Source: Ornithinimicrobium murale
GTDB taxonomy: Bacteria; Actinomycetota; Actinomycetes; Actinomycetales; Dermatophilaceae
Assembly (NCBI RefSeq): GCF_003352835.1
Contig: NZ_QLVD01000004.1
Coordinates: 1 to 64,000, forward strand
Direction of reading: 5' to 3'
Length of the DNA: 64,000 nt
Shown here piece after piece: positions 15,611 through 25,000 of the stretch. Each line of letters opens with the position of its first letter. The stretch's first letter is position 1. The notes under the pieces were generated by a model. It saw only the letters and a program-made list of their open reading frames with translations. It was not told the DNA's origin and made no database searches. A program made the translations under genes and the position numbers.

Positions 15611-18019
15611 GTGCGACCCACCCTTGCCGCTTCGCTTGCCCTGGCGCTGAGCCTCACGCTGCTGCCAGGCGCCGCGCTCGCCACCACCACCCCGGAGCCC
15701 ACGGCTCCGCAGGAGGACACCGACGCATCGGCGGTGATCCAGGACGGGCAGGAGGGGGAGCAGATGAGCGAACCCGTGCCCGACGAGCACCTGGACAACA
15801 AGTACGGCGTGACGACCAGCGACCCGGAGGTCGTCCCGCCGGCGACGGTCACCCAGCTCACCTCGCTGCCCACGCCCGAGCCCGATGCCGAGGTCTACCC
15901 GGTGCCCGCCAGCGGGGAGTACTCAGTCACCGGCGGCGGCTGGGGCCACCGGCACGGCATGTCGCAGTACGGCGCGCACGGCGCTGGTGTGCAGGGCCTG
16001 AGCCACGGGGAGATCCTGGACTTCTACTATCCGGGCACGCAACTGGAGTCCTGGGAGACCGACGTCATCCAGATCGGCATCACCATCGACAACGACGGCG
16101 TCACCCGGGTGGACCACCGGCCCGGCCTGGTCGTCAGCCACGGCCCCGGCGCCACGGCATACCCCCTGCCCGAACGGGACCAGTGGCGTGTGCAGGCGTC
16201 CTCCAGCAACGCGAACAGCTGTGTCCTGCAGGCACGCGACAACGACGGCAACTGGACGGCCTATCAGCCCCAGGGCATGCCGACCGGCTGCCCGGTGACC
16301 TTCTCCTCCCCGCAGGAGAAGACGGTCGACCTCTACCTGCCCGGCGGGGAACGTCGGATCTACCGCGGCCAGATCACTGCCACCCACCACGGGAAGAAGG
16401 AGCTGACCACCGTCAACCGGCTGCCGATGCAGCACTACCTGTGGTCGGTCGTCTCCGCGGAGATGCCGGCCTCCTTCCACCAGCAGGCGCTGCGGACCCA
16501 GGCCGTCGCGGCCCGCACCTACGCCCAGCGCGGCGTGGGCGGGACCGGCTACTACGACACCTGTGACACGACCTACTGCCAGATGTACAAGGGACGCGGT
16601 TATCGCACCAGCGGTGGCGGCATCGAGTCCTATGAGTACGCGCCGAACAAGGAGGCGGTGAACGCCACCCAGGCAGAGGTGCTCACCTTCGACTTCCCGT
16701 GGGGTGAGGGGCTGGCGACGACGATGTACTCCTCGTCCACCGGCGGCTACACCATCCCGATCAACAAGGATCACCCCTATCTCGCGGCGCAGGTCGATCC
16801 CTACGACGACACCTCGAACAACGCGCGGCACCGGTGGGACGCCACCCTGTCGGCCAACGACCTGGAGCGGCGCTTCAAGATCCACGAGGTCACCCGGGTG
16901 CAGGTGCTCGAGCGGGACGGCCACGGCGCGTGGGGTGGCCGGATCGTCTCGGCCAAGGTCGAGGGTTTCAACGCGGCCGGGAACTACGTCTACCAGACCC
17001 CCACCGGCGTCAGTCTCTATCTCGCGAACGCCTGGCCGTTCAACTCCGACGGGCTGTCCACCGACTACTTCACGTTCAACGACCCGGGGCAGGCCCCGCC
17101 GCCGGACCCCGGGGAGGTCACCCGGATCTCCGGCACCGACCGCTATGCCACGGCGGCGGAGGTCGCCGAGCAGTGGAGCCCCGGCGTCAGCGTCGTCTAC
17201 GTCGTCAACGGCGAGCAGTTCCCGGACGCGCTGGCTGCAGCCGCCCGGGCGGGCATCTACGACGCCCCGGTGCTGTTGAGCCAGCCCAACCACCTACCCC
17301 TCGCTACGAAGCAGGCACTGACCCGGCTGAAGCCCGGTCGACTGGTCATCGTCGGCGGTGAGAAGGCGGTCAGCAAGGGCGTTGAACAGGAACTGCTGGG
17401 CTACATCCCCGGTGACGACCTCCAGCGCGTCGGCGGAGCCAACCGCTACGCGACCGCCGCGGACCTCGCCTCCTACTACGGCAGCGGGCAGTCCCGCGTC
17501 TTCCTGGTCAGCGGTGAGGACTTCCCTGACGCGCTCGCCGCAGCGGCGCTCGCCGGCAAGCAGCACACGCCGCTGCTGCTGACCCACCGGGACCGGATCG
17601 ACCGGGCCACCCTCGCGCAGCTGGACCGCCTCGACCCGGGCGAGATCGTCGTCCTCGGTGGGGACCTGGTGATCTCCGATGCCGTCGCCCAGCAGGCAGC
17701 GGGGTATGCCACCAGCGGCACCTACCGCCGGCTGGCCGGCACCAGCCGCTTCGACACCGCCCTCGCCGTCGCCCAGGAGTTTGACAGCTCGCTGAACTCG
17801 GCGCTGGTCACGTCGGGTCAGGCGTTCCCGGACGCGTTGGTCGGTGCCGCGCTCGCCGGTCGACGCGGCGTGCCGGTCGTGCTGACCAAACCGGAATCCC
17901 TCGTCGAACCCGCGCAAGCTGCGCTGGAGCACGTGTCGCCGCGGGACATCGACGTGCTCGGGGGCGCCAGGGCCGTGAGCGACGCCACGTTCAAGAAGCT
18001 GGCGGACTACCTCCGCTAG
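15611..18019 (+). CDS. Secreted SpoIID/LytB-domain protein with CWB2 cell-wall repeats
   Basis: An 802-residue exported protein. The signal peptide RPTLAASLALALSLTLLPG (residues 2-20) is followed by a SpoIID/LytB domain, recognised by GWGHRHGMSQYGAHG, LSHGEILDFYYPGT and HYLWSVVSAEMPASFHQQAL plus RTQAVAARTYA. Related SpoIID enzymes are lytic transglycosylases acting on peptidoglycan. From about residue 505 three CWB2 repeats follow, each with a pattern like RxxGxxRYxTA...FPDALA...VLGG. They should hold the protein to secondary cell-wall polymers. GTG at 15611 has AGGAG eight bases upstream and puts the signal peptide first. A role in cell-wall remodelling or separation is likely; the exact reaction is inferred from the family. 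Confidence 0.9.
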   Translation: MRPTLAASLALALSLTLLPGAALATTTPEPTAPQEDTDASAVIQDGQEGEQMSEPVPDEHLDNKYGVTTSDPEVVPPATVTQLTSLPTPEPDAEVYPVPASGEYSVTGGGWGHRHGMSQYGAHGAGVQGLSHGEILDFYYPGTQLESWETDVIQIGITIDNDGVTRVDHRPGLVVSHGPGATAYPLPERDQWRVQASSSNANSCVLQARDNDGNWTAYQPQGMPTGCPVTFSSPQEKTVDLYLPGGERRIYRGQITATHHGKKELTTVNRLPMQHYLWSVVSAEMPASFHQQALRTQAVAARTYAQRGVGGTGYYDTCDTTYCQMYKGRGYRTSGGGIESYEYAPNKEAVNATQAEVLTFDFPWGEGLATTMYSSSTGGYTIPINKDHPYLAAQVDPYDDTSNNARHRWDATLSANDLERRFKIHEVTRVQVLERDGHGAWGGRIVSAKVEGFNAAGNYVYQTPTGVSLYLANAWPFNSDGLSTDYFTFNDPGQAPPPDPGEVTRISGTDRYATAAEVAEQWSPGVSVVYVVNGEQFPDALAAAARAGIYDAPVLLSQPNHLPLATKQALTRLKPGRLVIVGGEKAVSKGVEQELLGYIPGDDLQRVGGANRYATAADLASYYGSGQSRVFLVSGEDFPDALAAAALAGKQHTPLLLTHRDRIDRATLAQLDRLDPGEIVVLGGDLVISDAVAQQAAGYATSGTYRRLAGTSRFDTALAVAQEFDSSLNSALVTSGQAFPDALVGAALAGRRGVPVVLTKPESLVEPAQAALEHVSPRDIDVLGGARAVSDATFKKLADYLR

Positions 18020-18045
18020 GGCCCACATGGTGGGAGAATCCGCCC

Positions 18046-19563
18046 ATGACTGAGATGCACACAGCCGTGCCGCCGGTGCCGACGCGAACCCTGGTCGAGA
18101 CCAACGGGATCGACATCATCAAGGAGGCTGAGCGCACCGCCAAGCCTTCCGACCTGTTCTGGCCGTGGTTCGCCGCCAACGTGTCGGTCTTCGGCATGAG
18201 CTATGCCGCCTTCGTCTACGGCTTCGGCGTGAGCTTCTGGCAGGGCTTCCTGGTCACCGTCGTCGGCGTGACCTTCTCCTTCCTGTTGTGCGGCATCATC
18301 GCCATCGCCGGCAAGCGAGGATCGGTGCCGACCATGGTGCTGTCCCGGTCAGCCTTCGGGGTCAACGGCCAGAAGGTGCCCGGCATCTTCTCCTGGCTGA
18401 TCTCGATGGGCTGGGAGACCTTCCTGGCGATCATGGCCACGCTGGCCACCGCCACGGTCTTCAACGAGCTCGGCTGGAGCAGCGGCACCACGACGAAGGT
18501 GATCGCCTGCGCCGTGATCGCCGCCCTCATCGTGCTCGGCTCGGTTGCCGGCTATCACACCATCATCCGGATGCAGTCGGTGCTGACCTGGGTGACCGGT
18601 CTGGCCACCGTCGGCTACATCGCCATCACCTTCCGCGACATCGACCTCTCGGCTGCGACCGCCCTGCCCGCGGGGTCCAACCAGGCCCTGATCGGTGCCC
18701 TGGTCATGGTGATGACCGGCTTCGGGCTGGGCTGGATCAACATCGCTGCAGACTGGTCCCGCTATCAGCGGCGGGACGCCTCCGGAGGCAAGATCGTCTT
18801 CTGGAACACCTTGGGCGGAGCGCTCGCCCCCGTCCTGCTGGTCTGCTACGGACTGGCGCTCGCAGGCTCCAACCCGGCCCTGACCGACGGCATCGCGAAC
18901 GACCCGATCGGCACCCTGGCCACCATCCTGCCGACGTGGTTCCTCATCCCGTTCTGGATCGCTGCTGTGCTCGCCCTGGTCAGCGGCGCCGTGCTCGGCA
19001 TCTACTCCTCCGGTCTGACGCTGCTGAGCCTGGGCGTCAACGTCCCCCGCCCCATCGCCGCACTCATCGACGGCACCATCCTGACGATCGGCACGATCTA
19101 TGTCGTCTTCTTCGCGGAGTCCTTCCTCGCGCCCTTCCAGAGCTTCCTGATCACCCTCGGGGTGCCGATCGCGGCCTGGGCCGGGATCCTGATCGCCGAC
19201 ATCATGCTGCGGCGCCGGAACTATGACGAGGCCAGCCTGTTCGACGGTCGCGGCCGCTACGGCAACTGGAACTGGACCTCCATCGCGATCATGGTGGTCG
19301 CCTCTGTCGTCGGGTGGGGGCTGGTGATCAACAACTTCGCCGACGCCGCCTCGTGGAACAACTGGCAGGGCTACCTGCTCGGCCCACTGGGGCTCGGTGG
19401 GCGCGAGGGTGACTGGGCCTGGGCCAACCTGGGTGTCCTCATCTCGCTGGTCATCGGCTTCGTCGGCTACGCCGCTCTCCAGTCCGGCGCGGTGCGTCGC
19501 CAGGAGACGGCGCCCGTCGCGCCGTCCTCCCGCGAGGACGTCGCACAGGAGCCGGTGGCGTGA
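18046..19563 (+). CDS. NCS1-family purine/cytosine permease
   Basis: A 505-residue inner-membrane transporter with about 12 hydrophobic segments. The N-terminal FWPWFAANVSVFGMSYAAF and GKRGSVPTMVLSRSAFGVNG are typical of the cytosine/purine/thiamine/allantoin permease family (NCS1), which imports nucleobases or hydantoins with Na+ or H+. GLGWINIAADWSRYQRR is another family block. The stop overlaps the start of an isochorismatase-like hydrolase (GTGA), so the two probably form an uptake-and-cleavage unit for one nitrogen compound. The substrate is not readable; cytosine, hydantoin or allantoin-related compounds are the usual candidates. Confidence 0.9.
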   Translation: MTEMHTAVPPVPTRTLVETNGIDIIKEAERTAKPSDLFWPWFAANVSVFGMSYAAFVYGFGVSFWQGFLVTVVGVTFSFLLCGIIAIAGKRGSVPTMVLSRSAFGVNGQKVPGIFSWLISMGWETFLAIMATLATATVFNELGWSSGTTTKVIACAVIAALIVLGSVAGYHTIIRMQSVLTWVTGLATVGYIAITFRDIDLSAATALPAGSNQALIGALVMVMTGFGLGWINIAADWSRYQRRDASGGKIVFWNTLGGALAPVLLVCYGLALAGSNPALTDGIANDPIGTLATILPTWFLIPFWIAAVLALVSGAVLGIYSSGLTLLSLGVNVPRPIAALIDGTILTIGTIYVVFFAESFLAPFQSFLITLGVPIAAWAGILIADIMLRRRNYDEASLFDGRGRYGNWNWTSIAIMVVASVVGWGLVINNFADAASWNNWQGYLLGPLGLGGREGDWAWANLGVLISLVIGFVGYAALQSGAVRRQETAPVAPSSREDVAQEPVA

Positions 19564-20231
19564 GCAGTATGCCGACAGCCGGCTCCGCACACGAGCGCGG
19601 CGAGGCCTCGGACGCCTCCCCAGAGAAGATGGGCCGCCCGAAGTCGGGGCCGACCGACGTCCAGGCCTCGGCCGACACCGACCCGTGGCTGGTGATCGTC
19701 GACCCGCAGGTCATCTTCGCCGATCCAGACTCGCAGTGGGGCGCACCGCGCTTCCAGGAGATCGTCGAGCCGCTGCGCCGGCTGACCACGGCTTTCGGTG
19801 ACCGGGTCATCGTGACCCGCTGGGTGCCGCCAGCCCAGAAGCAGGGCTCCTGGATCCCCTACTTCGAGCAGTTCTCCTTTGCCGATCAGCCGGCTGACCA
19901 CCACCTCTTCGATCTGGTGCCGGCGGCCGTGGAACTGGCCGCTCCGCACACGATCTCCGAGCCGACGTTCGGCAAGTGGGGCGAGCAGCTGCGCCTGCTC
20001 ACCGGGCCCACACCGCACCTGGTCCTGACGGGGGTCGCGACCGACTGCTGCGTCCTGTCCACCGCGCTCCCGGCCGTCGATGCCGGCGCGCAGGTGAGCG
20101 TCATCTCCGACGCGTGCGCAGGCTCGGACGACGACAACCACCAGCGCGCCCTCGACGCCATGGCGCTCTATGCACCCCAGCTGTTCGTGGTGACCAGCGA
20201 GCAGTTCCTGGAGGGGCGCGCGCAGAACTAG
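19560..20231 (+). CDS. Isochorismatase-like cysteine hydrolase
   Basis: A 223-residue hydrolase. After a 45-residue polar N-terminal extension comes VIVDPQVIF (catalytic Asp), then TFGKWGEQL (catalytic Lys) and LTGVATDCCVLST (nucleophile Cys of the TDCCV motif). These are the Asp-Lys-Cys triad of the isochorismatase/nicotinamidase superfamily, which cleaves amide or vinyl-ether bonds. The GTG start overlaps the permease stop by four bases, so the enzyme probably hydrolyses the compound taken up by the NCS1 permease. The specific amide is unknown. A shorter product starting at the Met at 19569 is possible. Confidence 0.87.
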   Translation: MSSMPTAGSAHERGEASDASPEKMGRPKSGPTDVQASADTDPWLVIVDPQVIFADPDSQWGAPRFQEIVEPLRRLTTAFGDRVIVTRWVPPAQKQGSWIPYFEQFSFADQPADHHLFDLVPAAVELAAPHTISEPTFGKWGEQLRLLTGPTPHLVLTGVATDCCVLSTALPAVDAGAQVSVISDACAGSDDDNHQRALDAMALYAPQLFVVTSEQFLEGRAQN

Positions 20232-20268
20232 GTCGCCGAGCGTCCTGGTTGGGTGCCATCGTGGGGTC

Positions 20269-20883
20269 ATGACACCTGCGAGCCACAAGGACGTCCTGCA
20301 CCGCTACCTCAAGAGTGCCCGGGACGCTCTGTTGTGGAAGCTCGACGGGCTGGGGGAGTATGACCTGCGCCGGCCGATGACGCCGACCGGCACCAACCTG
20401 CTGGGGCTCGTCAAGCACGTGGCGAGCGTGACCGACGGTTACCTGGGCAGCGTGATGGGCCGACCGTCTGGGATCCAGCTGCCCTGGTATGCCGAGGACG
20501 AGACCGACGAGGTCCCCAATGCCGACCTGTGGGTCCCGCCGGAGGAGTCCACCGCGTTCATCGTCGACCTGCACCACCGCGTCGCCGCCCACGCCGATGC
20601 GACCATCGAGGCGCTCGACCTGGACGCCGTGGGCCACGTGCCGTGGTGGGGCGACCGCGGGGAGGTCACGCTGCAGTGGATCCTGGTGCACGTCACCACC
20701 GAGACCAACCGCCACGCGGGCCACGCCGACATCATCCGCGAGCTGATCGACGGCGAGGTCGGGCACCGGCAGCAGGTCGACAACATGTGGGCCGGAGAGG
20801 GCGAGGACTACTGGCCGAGGCTGCGCCAGCAGATCGAGGACGCCGCGCGCGCTGCCGAAGGCGCCGGCCCTGCCGCTGGCTAG
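20269..20883 (+). CDS. DinB-family (DUF664) protein, possible mycothiol-dependent enzyme
   Basis: A 204-residue four-helix-bundle protein of the DinB/DUF664 group. LLGLVKHVASVTDGYLG carries the first metal-binding His, and LVHVTTETNRHAGHADIIRELIDG carries the HxxxH pair at the end of the third helix. Together they form the three-His metal site typical of the superfamily. Actinobacterial members are often mycothiol-dependent transferases or detoxification enzymes. An independent transcription unit is likely, since the next gene is on the opposite strand. Confidence 0.87.
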   Translation: MTPASHKDVLHRYLKSARDALLWKLDGLGEYDLRRPMTPTGTNLLGLVKHVASVTDGYLGSVMGRPSGIQLPWYAEDETDEVPNADLWVPPEESTAFIVDLHHRVAAHADATIEALDLDAVGHVPWWGDRGEVTLQWILVHVTTETNRHAGHADIIRELIDGEVGHRQQVDNMWAGEGEDYWPRLRQQIEDAARAAEGAGPAAG

Positions 20884-20923
20884 TCCGGGGTGCCGCAACC
20901 TGGCAGCCCAGCGGTTCCCATGG

Positions 20924-21913
20924 CTAGTCGCCCGGGGCCAGCCAGCCGCGCCGCTCGGCCTGGCGGCCCAGCTGGATGCGAGTGTGGACACCGCAGGCGT
21001 CCATCAAGGTGGCGACCCGTCGCTGCACGGTGCGGACCGAGAGCCCCAGCTGGCTGCCGACCGCCTGGTCAGTCAGCCCGGACAACAGCAGGTGCAAGAC
21101 GCGCAGATCCACGTCGTCGAGCCCGTCGCGGGCCGCGGCGTCCGTGCGGCGGGTGTCGAGCGGATGAGCGGTGCTCCAGCAGTGGTCAAACAGTGCGAGG
21201 AGCCCGTCGAGCAGCCCGCTGGGGTGCACCAGCAGAGCACCGACCGGTCCGCGTGACTCCTCCTGGGCGGCCGCCATCGGGACGAGTGCCAGCTCGCGAT
21301 CCACGATGATCAGGCGCAGGGCGAGGTGCTCCGCAACCCGCACCTGTTCTCCGCGGGACATCGCACCCTGGGCGTTCTCGAAGACGCCCGGCTGCTCCAG
21401 CGCCTCACGCTCCATGACAATCCGATAGGTCACGCCTCGCTCGGCGGCCCGGTCCTCCTCGAGGTTTTCAGCAGCTGAGACAACGGCGACGCCGCTGCGG
21501 ATCAACCCTTGGACCTGCGTGCGTGCGGACCGCTGCATCTGCGCGAACCGCTGGGCGACGGCCTCTGCGCCGGTGACGACGTCGATCACGTCCGTGACCG
21601 TGCGTTGCGCCGCGGCACCACGGTACTGCTCCGTCAGGGCGTCCAGCTCCGAGCGAGCCCGGTTGATGTCGTCCTGCCGCTCTCGAACGAGCGATCCCAA
21701 CGCAACCATCGGGGGCGAGGCGACGAACTGGTCGGCCCCGGAGGTCGACGTCGCCACGAGCCCTTTCGCGCCCAGGGCGTCCAGCGCGGGGCGGACCACC
21801 GCGACATCGAGATCCAGCGCAGTGGCCAGCTCGGTGGACGTCGCAGAGGGCAGGCCGACCAGGCGTCGGTAGGCGGCCTCTTCAACCGGATCAAGTCCTA
21901 GCACGTCGAGCAT
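20924..21913 (-). CDS. TrmB/LuxR-type transcriptional regulator
   Basis: A 329-residue regulator. The N-terminus (EEAAYRRLVGLPSATSTELATALDLDVAVVRPALDAL, given in two parts: residues 11-30 and 31-47) resembles a TrmB-like winged helix. A central domain of about 150 residues resembles effector or phospholipase-D-like sensing regions. The C-terminus has a LuxR-type helix-turn-helix: LLSGLTDQAVGSQLGLSVRTVQRRV. The gene is divergent from the giant subtilisin-CWB2 protease. This gene pairing is common in actinobacteria and suggests control of the protease. The palindrome at 21934-21947 is 21 bases upstream of its start, suggesting autoregulation. The effector is unknown. Confidence 0.82.
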   Translation of the reverse strand: MLDVLGLDPVEEAAYRRLVGLPSATSTELATALDLDVAVVRPALDALGAKGLVATSTSGADQFVASPPMVALGSLVRERQDDINRARSELDALTEQYRGAAAQRTVTDVIDVVTGAEAVAQRFAQMQRSARTQVQGLIRSGVAVVSAAENLEEDRAAERGVTYRIVMEREALEQPGVFENAQGAMSRGEQVRVAEHLALRLIIVDRELALVPMAAAQEESRGPVGALLVHPSGLLDGLLALFDHCWSTAHPLDTRRTDAAARDGLDDVDLRVLHLLLSGLTDQAVGSQLGLSVRTVQRRVATLMDACGVHTRIQLGRQAERRGWLAPGD

Positions 21914-21933
21914 CCTGTCCTCCTTCCGTCACG

Positions 21934-21947
21934 TATGGGGCCCAATA
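21934..21947. promoter_or_regulatory. Candidate operator palindrome
   Basis: TAT-g-GGGCCC-a-ATA is a near-perfect 14-bp palindrome in the 135-base region between the TrmB/LuxR regulator and the protease gene. It is positioned to control the regulator and possibly both genes. A second imperfect inverted repeat (TTCACG...CGTGTAA, 21958-21976) lies beside it. Confidence 0.4.
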
Positions 21948-22048
21948 CTACGGCGGGTTCACGTCATGGCGTGTAACCGTCGTTGAGATTGATGCGATGG
22001 GGTGGCAGATTTATGACGTCACTTCCCTGCTACGAGCGAGGACCCTTC

Positions 22049-25000
22049 ATGACCCACCGACCACGCGCGAGGACAGCGCTGTCCGGCGTCGTCGCCGCCG
22101 CCCTCGTGGCGACGGCTGCGGCCGGCGCCGCATCCGCCGCCCCGGACCACGAGCAGCCCGGGGCCACCGCGCAGACCGCGGAGACCACTCGACCAGCGAG
22201 CGAGGCGGCGCCGACCCCGTCAGCCGCCGGCACGACGCATCGCCTCACCCTGCTCACGGGTGACACCGTCACCGTCACGGAACAGCCCGACGGCAAGGTC
22301 ACCGTGGACGTCGACCCAGCAGCCGGAACCGCGGGCGGCTACCAGACGCTGACCGTCGACGGGCAGCTGCACGTCGTCCCCGAGGCCGCGCGTCCTTTCC
22401 TGGCCGCCGGCACGCTGGACCGTGACCTGTTCAACGTGACCGCCCTCATCGAGCAGGGCATCGGCGCCGACGGCCCGGGGACCACACCGGTCATCGTGCA
22501 GTTCCGCGAGGGTGTCTCCTCGGCCACGGCGGCCGCGCCGCTGGGCACGCCCACCGCGACGCTGGAGAGCCTGAACGCCGTGGCCCTGCAGGGTGAGCCC
22601 GACGCGGCCCGCGAGCTGTGGCAGTCACTCACTGGCGCCGAGGGTCAGCTGGCCCCCGGGATCAGCGCGGTCCACCTCGACGGCATGGTCGAGGCCTCCC
22701 TGGCCGACAGCGTGCCGCAGGTCGGTGCCCCCGAGGCCTGGGACCGCGGCATCGATGGCACCGGCGTGACCGTCGCGGTCCTGGACAGTGGCGTCGACCT
22801 GACGCACCCGGACCTGGCCGACGTGGTCGTTGAGTCCACCAGCTTCGTGCCCGGCGAGGAGGTCACCGACGTGCACGGCCACGGCACCCACGTGGCCTCC
22901 ACCGTGGCCGGATCCGGCGCCGCCTCTGACGGCACCCAGGTGGGAGTGGCACCCGGTGCCGACCTGGTCATCGGCAAGGTGCTCGCCGACGACGGCTTCG
23001 GTCAGGAGTCCTGGATCATCGACGCCATGGAGTGGGCCGCCGAGGAGGCCGACGTCGTCAACATGAGTCTGGGCACCACCGAGGCTAGTGACGGCACGGA
23101 CCCGATGGCCCAGGCCCTGCAGACGATCAGCGAGGAGACCGACACCCTCTTCGTGGTCGCTGCCGGCAACACCGGCACCGTCAGCGGGATCGGCTCGCCG
23201 GGCGCCGCCGAGGTGGCCCTAACCGTAGGAGCAGTCGACGGTGCGGACGCCCGGACCTGGTTCACCAGCATGGGTCCTCGGCTGGGTGACGGTCTGGTCA
23301 AGCCCGACCTGTCCGCCCCCGGTGCCGACGTCCTGGCAGCACGCTCGCAGGCCAGCGCCGGCGAGGGCTGGTACACCCCCATGGACGGCACGTCGATGGC
23401 GTCACCGCACATCGCCGGTGCAGCCGCCCTGCTGCTCCAGGACAACCCCGACCTGTCCCGCGAGGAGCTCAAGAACCGGTTGATGTCCTCCTCCGCGCCG
23501 CTGTCGGAGGGGCCGTTCCGCCTCGGCGCCGGGCGACTGGATGTCCCCGCTGCCCTGGACGCCACGGTGACGGCGACCGGGTCGGTCTCCTTCGGCTACT
23601 TCGACTGGCCGCACGAGGGCGACGAGCCCGCCGTCCGCGAGGTCACCTACACCAACACCGGTGACAGCGACGTCACGCTCGACCTCCGGGTGGAGGGCGG
23701 AGACGACCTGGGCGAGCCCCTGCCCGAGGGGCTGACCGAGCTGTCGGCCACCGAGCTCACCGTCCCAGCCGGTGAGACCGCCAGTGTCGGGGTCACCCTC
23801 GACCCGGCGGTCGCGCCGTCCGGCAGCACGCTGTCCGGCTTTGTCATCGCCTCCGTGGACGGGGCCGACGTGGCCCGCACCGGCTGGGGCACCATCAAGG
23901 AGGAGGAGCGCTACGACCTGACGCTGCGCGCCACCGACCTCGACGGTTCCCCGGCGACCGCCTACGTGATGGTGCAGGGCCGCACCGACCAGTGGCCCGC
24001 CCAGATCGAGGTTCAGGGAGAGTCCACCCTGCGCCTGCCGGCAGGCACCTATGCCGCGATGTCCTTCATGGACGTCAACGCCTCCCCGGACGAGCCCGGC
24101 GTCGCGCTCCTGGGCGACCCGCAGATCGATCTGACGCAGGACACCGTCATCGAGCTGGACGCCCGGGACGCCTCGGAGATCACCCTCGATGTGCCGGAGG
24201 ACGGTGTGGAGCCGGCGCACCGCCGCATGGAGTTCAGCATCGGCGCCGGCACCCCGCTCGTGGGGTCCTACATGATCCCGATCTACACCGACCGCCTCTA
24301 CGCCGCACCGATGGAGGACATCACCGACGGTGACTTCGAGTTCCTCACCCGGTGGCGTCTGCGGACCCCGTTCATCAGCATCACCGAGGACGGGACCGCC
24401 CTCGACGTCACGGGCCTGGTGGGCAGCGAGCTGCCGACCGAGGAGCTGACTCTCGAGGCTGTCTATGCCGGCACGGGCACCGCGGCGGACCTGGCAGAGG
24501 TCGACACCAACGGCAAGGCGGTCGTGATCACCCGGGACCAGTCCCTGCAGTCGGAGGTCGTCGCTGCCCGCGTCGCGGACAGCGGTGCTGCCCTGCTGGT
24601 CATGGTCAACGACGAGCCCGGCGAGTTCGCCACCTCGGTCGGCTACGACCCGGTGCTGCCCATCCCCGCGGGAAGCCTCAGCGGTGTCGAGGGCGAGGCG
24701 CTGACCTCGCGTATCGCTGCGGGGAGCGTGCAGCTCACCGTCGGTGGCGGCGCGGACAGCCCCGTCCTCTACGACCTGGTCGATCCGCACGTCGCGGGGA
24801 TCCCCGGCGACCTGGCCTACGCCCCAGGTGAGGACGACCTCGCGCGGATCGACTCGGCATACCACGGCTCACAGGACCGTGACGCTGGTGAGTTCCGCTA
24901 TGACTTCCGCCCGCACACCGTCGCCGGCGTCGGTTTCCCACAGGTGATGAACGTCCCCTTCGAGCGGGTCGAGTGGGTCTCCGCGCAGGAGGGCACCTCC

